In this document: piece by piece, positions 6,954 to 10,667 of the stretch
Layout of the letters: each line of letters opens with the position of its first letter
Position numbering within the stretch: position 1 is the first letter of the stretch
Notes under the pieces: model-generated
What the model saw: only the letters and a program-made list of their open reading frames with translations
Databases searched by the model: none
What the model was told of the DNA's origin: nothing
Translations under genes and position numbers: made by a program
NCBI GenBank assembly: GCA_902766805.1
Contig: CACXFF010000122.1
Coordinates: 1 to 10,667 of the forward strand
DNA length: 10,667 nucleotides
Reading direction: 5' to 3'
Origin: an uncultured Coriobacteriaceae bacterium
GTDB taxonomy: Bacteria; Actinomycetota; Coriobacteriia; Coriobacteriales; Atopobiaceae

Positions 6954-7090
6954 GCCTTGTTTTGGGAACACGCATAGCCGAAATGATGAGACTTCTCTTC
7001 TTTACCTGTGACGGTTTGGTTTCAGGTTGGTTTCCCGTATTTGAACCCCATGGCAGCAGAAGGGCAGGATTCGGGTATGGCAAGGATAAG

Positions 7091-7170
7091 GATACTCAAA
7101 TAGACTATACGAATATTTATATATTGATAACATTTTTAATAGAGTGTGAACTTATTCAAACAACAAAATG
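7091..7170 (+). promoter_or_regulatory. AT-rich island, likely promoter region of the peptide importer operon
   Basis: These 80 bases contain 18 G/C (about 22%) in a genome segment that is otherwise about two thirds GC. It contains several -10-like hexamers (TATATT at 7120, TTTAAT at 7135) and a TTGATA at 7124, but no pair with ideal spacing, so I do not name a single promoter. It is the most promoter-like DNA upstream of the binding-protein gene and would leave a leader of roughly 190-230 bases. It could also be a binding zone for a nucleoid-associated silencer. Confidence 0.4.
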
Positions 7171-7190
7171 AACCGCTTGTCAAGGACCTA

Positions 7191-7213
7191 TTGGTTACCA
7201 ACCGATGACGGTT
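7191..7213 (+). promoter_or_regulatory. Overlapping, mutually exclusive small hairpins in the importer leader
   Basis: TTGG-TTA-CCAA (7191-7201) and AACCG-ATGA-CGGTT (7200-7213) are both perfect inverted repeats that share two bases at their junction. They could act as alternative RNA structures or as operator dyads. They are short, so confidence is low. Confidence 0.3.
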
Positions 7214-7237
7214 TGCACACTGCCGCTGGGCGAACGC

Positions 7238-7252
7238 GGCTTCACGGAAGCC
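7238..7252 (+). promoter_or_regulatory. Perfect 6-bp hairpin in the importer leader
   Basis: GGCTTC (7238-7243) pairs with GAAGCC (7247-7252) around an ACG loop. There is no T-run after it, so it is not a terminator. It is one of three small inverted repeats between the AT-rich island and the start codon. Confidence 0.35.
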
Positions 7253-7320
7253 ATAGGGATACTGACGGATGGGTAGAGTAAGCCTATGCACTTCCGCCTT
7301 GCGCGGCCGCATGTGTTCGC

Positions 7321-7338
7321 TGACGGTCAACGCCGTCA
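7321..7338 (+). promoter_or_regulatory. Inverted repeat just upstream of the binding-protein ribosome binding site
   Basis: TGACGG (7321-7326) and CCGTCA (7333-7338) form a perfect dyad with a 6-base spacer, ending 9 bases before the GGAG of the ribosome binding site (7348-7351). It could be a repressor operator or a leader hairpin that affects ribosome access. TGACGG also recurs upstream at 7009, 7206 and 7263. Confidence 0.4.
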
Positions 7339-7357
7339 CAAGAGAATGGAGAGAGTC

Positions 7358-8986
7358 ATGGACACCAAGCTTACTCGTCGTACCTTCATCGGCGCCGCCG
7401 GCAGTGTTGCCGCAGGACTCACGCTTGCTGCGTGTGGCGGTGGCGGCCAGCAGGCCTCTACCGGCGCGGCGACCACGGGTGCGGCGGCTACGGGTGCGGC
7501 CGCGGGCAACATTGGCGGCGGCACTCTCACGGTGGGCTCTGCGTACGGCCCGTCCTCGTTCGATCCTGCGAACTGCTCGAGCGCCTTCTGCCTGAGCGCC
7601 AACTCCAACGTCATGGAGGGCCTGTACAACATCGACTTCCACAACTACGCCACCGAGGCCGGTCTGGCTGCGGGCGACCCGACGAAGGTCGACGACACCA
7701 CCTTCGAGATCACGCTGCGCGACGGCGCCAAGTTCTCCGACGGCAACGCGGTCACCATCGATGACGTCCTGTACTCCTACGAGCGCGCCAACGCGGCGGA
7801 CGGCCTGTACAACGCCTTCCTCAAGCCCATCGCGAGCATCGAGAAGAAGGACGACAAGACCATCACCGTCAAGACCAACATCCCCAACTTCGGCCTGCTC
7901 AAGGATCGTCTGGCCATCATCAAGATCATGCCGAAGACCCTGGATGCCGACACCGCCGCCGCCAAGCCCGTCGGCACGGGTCCGTGGATGTACAGCGAGG
8001 TCTCCGACACCTTCGTGACCCTCGTGCCCAACGAGCACTACAACGGCCCGCACGCTGCCAAGGACAAGGAGCTGCGCATCGACTCGCTCACCGATCCCAC
8101 CGCGCGTGTCACTGCCCAGCAGGAGGGCACCACGCTGGTCACCGAGTCCGTGCCGCCCGACAGCATCGAGCAGCTCAAGGCCGCTGGCGTGGTCGTGGAC
8201 GAGGTCAACGGCTTCGGCACCCGCTTCATCATGTTCAACATCAAGAAGGCCCCGTGGGACAACGTCAAGGCGCGCCAGGCCATCATGTATGCCCTGAACA
8301 CGGACAACATGATCCAGAACGCCTTCAGCGGCATGGCCTCCAAGCCGTCCTGCTACCTTCCCGAGTCCTTCACCAACTACCACAAGGCCTCGGTCGTGTA
8401 CAACTACGATGTCGACAAGGCCAAGAGCCTGCTGTCCGAGGCCGGCGTGACGCCGGGCGCCCTCGTCCTGCGCACCACGGACAACGCCCAGGTCAAGAGC
8501 ATGGGTGCCCAGGCCCAGCAGGACCTCAACGCCCTCGGCTTCAACACCGAGCTCATCTCCGACCAGTCTCCCGCGACCTACGCCGCCATCGACCAGGCCG
8601 ATGACTCTTGGGACATCCTCATCGCCCCGGGCGACCCGTCCTGCTTCGGCGGCGACACCGACCTGCTGCTCAACTGGTGGTTCGGTGACAACGTGTGGAT
8701 GAAGACCCGTTGCCCGTGGGGCAGCTCCGCGGAGTGGAAGACGCTGAACGAGACCATGAACTCCGCCTTGGCCGCGGACGCCGCCGGTGCTCAGGAGGCC
8801 TGGAACAAGTGCTTCGACATCCTGGCCGAGAACGTCGTCCTGTACCCCGTGCTGCAGGTCGTCACTCCCACCGGCTACTGGAGCCCGAAGGCCCCCAGCC
8901 CCAAGGGCCAGGCAGTGTCCGACAACTTCGCCGGCATCGGCACCACCGGCGTCCAGCTCACGGACGTCACCACGGTCACGGCGTAA
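7358..8986 (+). CDS. Peptide ABC transporter substrate-binding lipoprotein (SBP family 5, OppA/DppA-like)
   Basis: A 542-residue extracytoplasmic solute-binding protein of the SBP_bac_5 type, tethered outside the membrane and delivering peptides (or a related ligand) to the permeases encoded downstream. The N-terminus has a twin-arginine-like motif (TRRTFIG, 6-12), a hydrophobic stretch and a lipobox LAAC with the lipidated Cys at 26. A flexible Gly/Ala/Thr linker follows to about 53. The mature part shows family hallmarks: FEITLRDGAKFSDGNAVTIDDVLYSYER with the DG-x-x-(V/F)T-x-x-D pattern, PVGTGPWMYSE, NEHYNGP, IMFNIKKAPWDNVKARQAIMYALN, and a C-terminal ALAADAAGAQEAWNKCFDIL helix. The ATG at 7358 is 6 bases after GGAG (7348-7351); an ATG at 7346 in frame is less well placed. 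The Tat-like signal suggests export after folding, though Sec is possible. Neighbouring permeases confirm the system; the exact ligand is unknown. Confidence 0.92.
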   Translation: MDTKLTRRTFIGAAGSVAAGLTLAACGGGGQQASTGAATTGAAATGAAAGNIGGGTLTVGSAYGPSSFDPANCSSAFCLSANSNVMEGLYNIDFHNYATEAGLAAGDPTKVDDTTFEITLRDGAKFSDGNAVTIDDVLYSYERANAADGLYNAFLKPIASIEKKDDKTITVKTNIPNFGLLKDRLAIIKIMPKTLDADTAAAKPVGTGPWMYSEVSDTFVTLVPNEHYNGPHAAKDKELRIDSLTDPTARVTAQQEGTTLVTESVPPDSIEQLKAAGVVVDEVNGFGTRFIMFNIKKAPWDNVKARQAIMYALNTDNMIQNAFSGMASKPSCYLPESFTNYHKASVVYNYDVDKAKSLLSEAGVTPGALVLRTTDNAQVKSMGAQAQQDLNALGFNTELISDQSPATYAAIDQADDSWDILIAPGDPSCFGGDTDLLLNWWFGDNVWMKTRCPWGSSAEWKTLNETMNSALAADAAGAQEAWNKCFDILAENVVLYPVLQVVTPTGYWSPKAPSPKGQAVSDNFAGIGTTGVQLTDVTTVTA

Positions 8987-9001
8987 GCACGTTGGCATGA
9001 A

Positions 9002-9021
9002 GCGTGCCGGCTGAGGCACGC
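9002..9021 (+). other. Perfect 7-bp hairpin after the binding-protein gene
   Basis: GCGTGCC (9002-9008) pairs with GGCACGC (9015-9021) around a 6-base loop, 15 bases after the stop codon. Its left arm can also pair with GCACG at 8987-8991. Together with the terminator right after it, it forms a double stem-loop that would protect the 3' end of the binding-protein mRNA. Confidence 0.6.
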
Positions 9022-9025
9022 ATGG

Positions 9026-9072
9026 GGGAGGCTTGGACAGCGGGATGGACCCAGGTCCAAGCCTCCCTTTGT
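9026..9072 (+). terminator. Intercistronic terminator/attenuator between binding protein and permease genes
   Basis: GGGAGGCTTGGAC (9026-9038) is a perfect 13-bp match to its complement at 9055-9067, with a 16-base loop, and is followed by TTTGT. This is the strongest terminator-like structure in the window. The short T-run suggests partial read-through, which would let the binding protein be made in excess over the permeases, as is common for ABC importers. Confidence 0.8.
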
Positions 9073-9080
9073 ACTCAAGC

Positions 9081-9097
9081 AGGGCCGCAGAGGCCCT
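9081..9097 (+). other. Small hairpin in the leader of the first permease gene
   Basis: AGGGCC (9081-9086) pairs with GGCCCT (9092-9097) around a 5-base loop. It lies between the terminator and the permease ribosome binding site (AAGGAGG, 9149-9155). Its role is unknown. Confidence 0.4.
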
Positions 9098-9159
9098 CCA
9101 TGCGGGATCGCCGTGCGTCGCACGTGCCGTCCCCAGGTATTGGTTGGTAAGGAGGGAGC

Positions 9160-10116
9160 ATGAACAACCTCATCCGTCTCGTGGGGAGGCGCCTCGTGGC
9201 ACTCCCCATCATGGCTTTGGGGGTTACCTTTCTGATCTTCTTCCTCATGTCGTTCTCGCCCATCGACCCGGCGTACAAGGCGCTGGGCGAGTCCGCGACA
9301 CCGGAGCAGATCCAGAAGTACCACGAGGAGTTCGGCCTGGACGATCCCTGGCCGGTCCGCTACGTCCGCTACATGGGTGACCTGCTGCATGGTGACATGG
9401 GCACCTACAGCGCCCAGCGCCGTCCGGTGGCCGATCGCGTGGCCTCGGCGCTGCCCGTGACCATGCAGCTCACGTTCTTTGGCCTGTTGTTGGGGACGAT
9501 CGTCTCGTTCACTTTGGGCGTGCTGGCGGCGTTGTACCGCGACGGATGGCCGGACCAGATCATCCGCCTGCTGTCCATCGCCGGCCTGGCCACGCCGAGC
9601 TTCTGGCTCGCGGTGCTGCTCATCCTCATCTTCTCGAGCTTCCTGCACCTGCTGCCCGCCTCTGGCCCGCTGCCCGATCCGGGCAAGGACTTCGGGGGCT
9701 ACCTGGGGCGCATGCTCATGCCCGCCATCTCCCTCGCCGTGCCGCTCACGGGCCAGATGACCCGCATCGTGCGCACGGCCATGGTCGAGGAGCTCGACCG
9801 CGACTACGTGCGCACGGCCAAGGGTTCCGGCCTGCCCAAGGGCGTCATCATCGCGCGCAACGTGCTGCGCAACGCCCTCATCACGCCCGTCACTACGCTC
9901 GGCATGAAGATCGGCTACCTCATGGGCGGCGCGGTCGTCATCGAGGTCATCTTCAACCTTCCTGGCATGGGCATGGCCATCCTGGACGGCGTCTCGGGCA
10001 ACGAGCCGATGCTCGTCATGGGCGTCGTCATCGTGGTGGCCCTTTCGTTCATCATCATCAACATCGTGGTGGACATGCTGTACCTGCTCATCAATCCGAG
10101 GATTAGGAGCGTGTAG
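9160..10116 (+). CDS. Peptide ABC transporter permease, OppB/DppB type
   Basis: A 318-residue inner-membrane permease of the binding-protein-dependent transport family (BPD_transp_1), one half of the membrane channel. It begins with the usual OppB/DppB N-terminal helix (residues 14-33, ALPIMALGVTFLIFFLMSFS), then the periplasmic region with FGLDDPWPVRYVRYMGDLLHGDMG (58-81) typical of this subfamily. LPVTMQLTFFGLLLGTIVSF starts the permease domain. The coupling helix EAA loop is EELDRDYVRTAKGSGLPKG (about 209-227), which contacts the ATPase. The C-terminus NPRIRSV fits the family ending. The length (about 306-340 is usual) is normal. The ATG at 9160 follows AAGGAGG (9149-9155). It ends 2 bases before the next permease gene, so they are translated from one mRNA. 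Confidence 0.95.
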   Translation: MNNLIRLVGRRLVALPIMALGVTFLIFFLMSFSPIDPAYKALGESATPEQIQKYHEEFGLDDPWPVRYVRYMGDLLHGDMGTYSAQRRPVADRVASALPVTMQLTFFGLLLGTIVSFTLGVLAALYRDGWPDQIIRLLSIAGLATPSFWLAVLLILIFSSFLHLLPASGPLPDPGKDFGGYLGRMLMPAISLAVPLTGQMTRIVRTAMVEELDRDYVRTAKGSGLPKGVIIARNVLRNALITPVTTLGMKIGYLMGGAVVIEVIFNLPGMGMAILDGVSGNEPMLVMGVVIVVALSFIIINIVVDMLYLLINPRIRSV

Positions 10117-10118
10117 AG

Positions 10119-10667
10119 ATGGCCACGCGCAAACAAAACGCACAGACGCTGGAGGCCATGGCCGTCCGCAAGCCCAAGCTCTCCGGCATCCGCAACATGT
10201 CCCTTCCGTCCAAAATCGCCTTGGGCATCCTCGTCGTCGTGGTGCTGCTCTCCGTGCTTGCGCCCCTGCTGGCCCCCTACGATCCCTACGCGATCGGCAT
10301 GGCCCGTCAGGCGCCGAGCGCCGAGCACTTCTTCGGCACCGACGACAAGGGCCGCGACATCCTGTCGCGCATGCTCTACGGCGGACGCATCTCGTTGGTG
10401 ATCGGCTTTGGCGCCACGGCGTTCGCGCTGATCACCGGCTCGATCATCGGCGCTGCCGCCGCGGTCACGCGCAAGGCGATCTCCGAGGTCATCATGCGCA
10501 TCCTGGACGTCATCATGAGCGTGCCCGGCATCGCCCTGGCTGCCGTGCTGGTGACCATCCTGGGCAAGTCCATCCCGGCCATCATCTTCTCCATCGGCTT
10601 CATGTACATGCCGCAGATCGCGCGCATCGTACGAGCCAACATCGTCTCCGAGTACGGTGAGGACTAC
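10119..10667 (+). CDS. Peptide ABC transporter permease, OppC/DppC type (3' end missing)
   Basis: 183 codons are visible, open to the right edge. The protein starts with a basic cytoplasmic segment (MATRKQNAQTLEAMAVRKPK), a first membrane helix (about 33-51, ALGILVVVVLLSVLAPLLA), then the OppC N-terminal signature: LAPYDPYAI (50-58) and HFFGTDDKGRDILSRMLYGG (70-89), followed by RISLVIGFGA and the start of the permease domain. RILDVIMSVPGIALAAVLV and MYMPQIARIVRANIVSEYGEDY lead into the EAA loop, where the window ends. AGGAG at 10105-10109, inside the end of the previous gene, serves as its ribosome binding site. The partner ATPase genes of the importer are expected just beyond the window. Confidence 0.94.
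   Translation, partial: MATRKQNAQTLEAMAVRKPKLSGIRNMSLPSKIALGILVVVVLLSVLAPLLAPYDPYAIGMARQAPSAEHFFGTDDKGRDILSRMLYGGRISLVIGFGATAFALITGSIIGAAAAVTRKAISEVIMRILDVIMSVPGIALAAVLVTILGKSIPAIIFSIGFMYMPQIARIVRANIVSEYGEDY

Larger units (their letters stand above)
6706..7090. other. Gene-free stretch of unusual composition
   Basis: No frame here has good coding signs. The frames that stay open (minus 7083-6595, plus 6755-7171) give Arg/Ala-rich or mixed-composition translations, lack a good ribosome binding site, and in the minus case run into the end of the fusion gene. From 6745 to 6900 the DNA is very GC-rich and repetitive; from about 6950 to 7085 it drops towards half GC. I recognise no tRNA, rRNA, RNase P, SRP or tmRNA signature. 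It may be a remnant of a mobile element or an unrecognised RNA. Confidence 0.5.

Noticed and set aside
7035..7052. tRNA-like T-loop on the minus strand (GGTTCAAATAC)
   Set aside because: The conserved C after the loop is missing, the flanking arms do not pair, and no acceptor or anticodon stem can be drawn.
6595..7083. Minus-strand open frame of 162 codons in the gene-free stretch
   Set aside because: It overlaps the end of the fusion gene, crosses the terminator and repeats, turns Arg/Ala-rich, and lacks a good ribosome binding site.
6755..7171. Plus-strand open frame of 138 codons in the gene-free stretch
   Set aside because: Its start lies in repetitive GC-rich DNA without a ribosome binding site, and the frame runs through the AT-rich island; composition changes follow the DNA, not a protein.
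7346..7357. Alternative ATG start four codons before the binding-protein start
   Set aside because: The GGAG at 7348-7351 overlaps it and is ideally spaced for the ATG at 7358, which also gives a standard lipoprotein signal.
6706..7357. CRISPR array, rRNA or known riboswitch in the gene-free stretch
   Set aside because: The repeats are only two copies each with unequal context, and I see no rRNA, RNase P, SRP, tmRNA, TPP, SAM or GEMM signature.

Overview
The window is GC-rich (mostly about two thirds G+C in the genes, strong G/C third-position bias) and carries an actinobacterial-type MurJ, FemAB-type transferases and Shine-Dalgarno-led genes. This points to an Actinomycetota chromosome, most plausibly the class Coriobacteriia (an Olsenella/Collinsella-like gut or oral anaerobe). 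The genus is inferred and cannot be proved from this stretch.

Layout. (1) At 1-892, on the minus strand and running off the left edge, lies a secreted coiled-coil protein of the PcsB/CwlO peptidoglycan-hydrolase type. (2) A divergent promoter region (893-1057) has two face-to-face extended -10 elements and a perfect 12-bp palindrome close to the predicted murJ transcription start. (3) On the plus strand from 1058 to 6641 is a cell-wall cluster: murJ (lipid II flippase, TTG start, about 90-residue hydrophilic N-terminal extension), a FemX/FemAB-family aminoacyl transferase, and an 847-residue fusion of a DegT-type PLP aminotransferase-like domain to a D-aspartate-ligase-like ATP-grasp domain. 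A terminator-like hairpin follows. (4) From about 6706 to 7357 is a 650-bp stretch with no supported gene. It holds direct repeats, an abrupt swing from very GC-rich to about 22% GC, and a hairpin-rich leader. (5) From 7358 to the right edge is an oligopeptide/dipeptide ABC importer operon: lipoprotein substrate-binding protein, intercistronic terminator, first permease, second permease (cut off by the window).

How the genes may work together. The first three plus-strand genes look like one pathway for modifying lipid II side chains. The FemX-like protein would add an amino acid to the stem-peptide diamino acid, and the ATP-grasp domain would form an amide with a further (perhaps D-) amino acid. 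The fused PLP domain may supply or modify that substrate, and MurJ would flip the finished precursor. The divergent hydrolase would act on the assembled wall. The PLP/ATP-grasp fusion is the most novel item here. The peptide importer is a separate unit; its binding-protein gene is followed by a strong hairpin that would lower permease expression relative to the binding protein.
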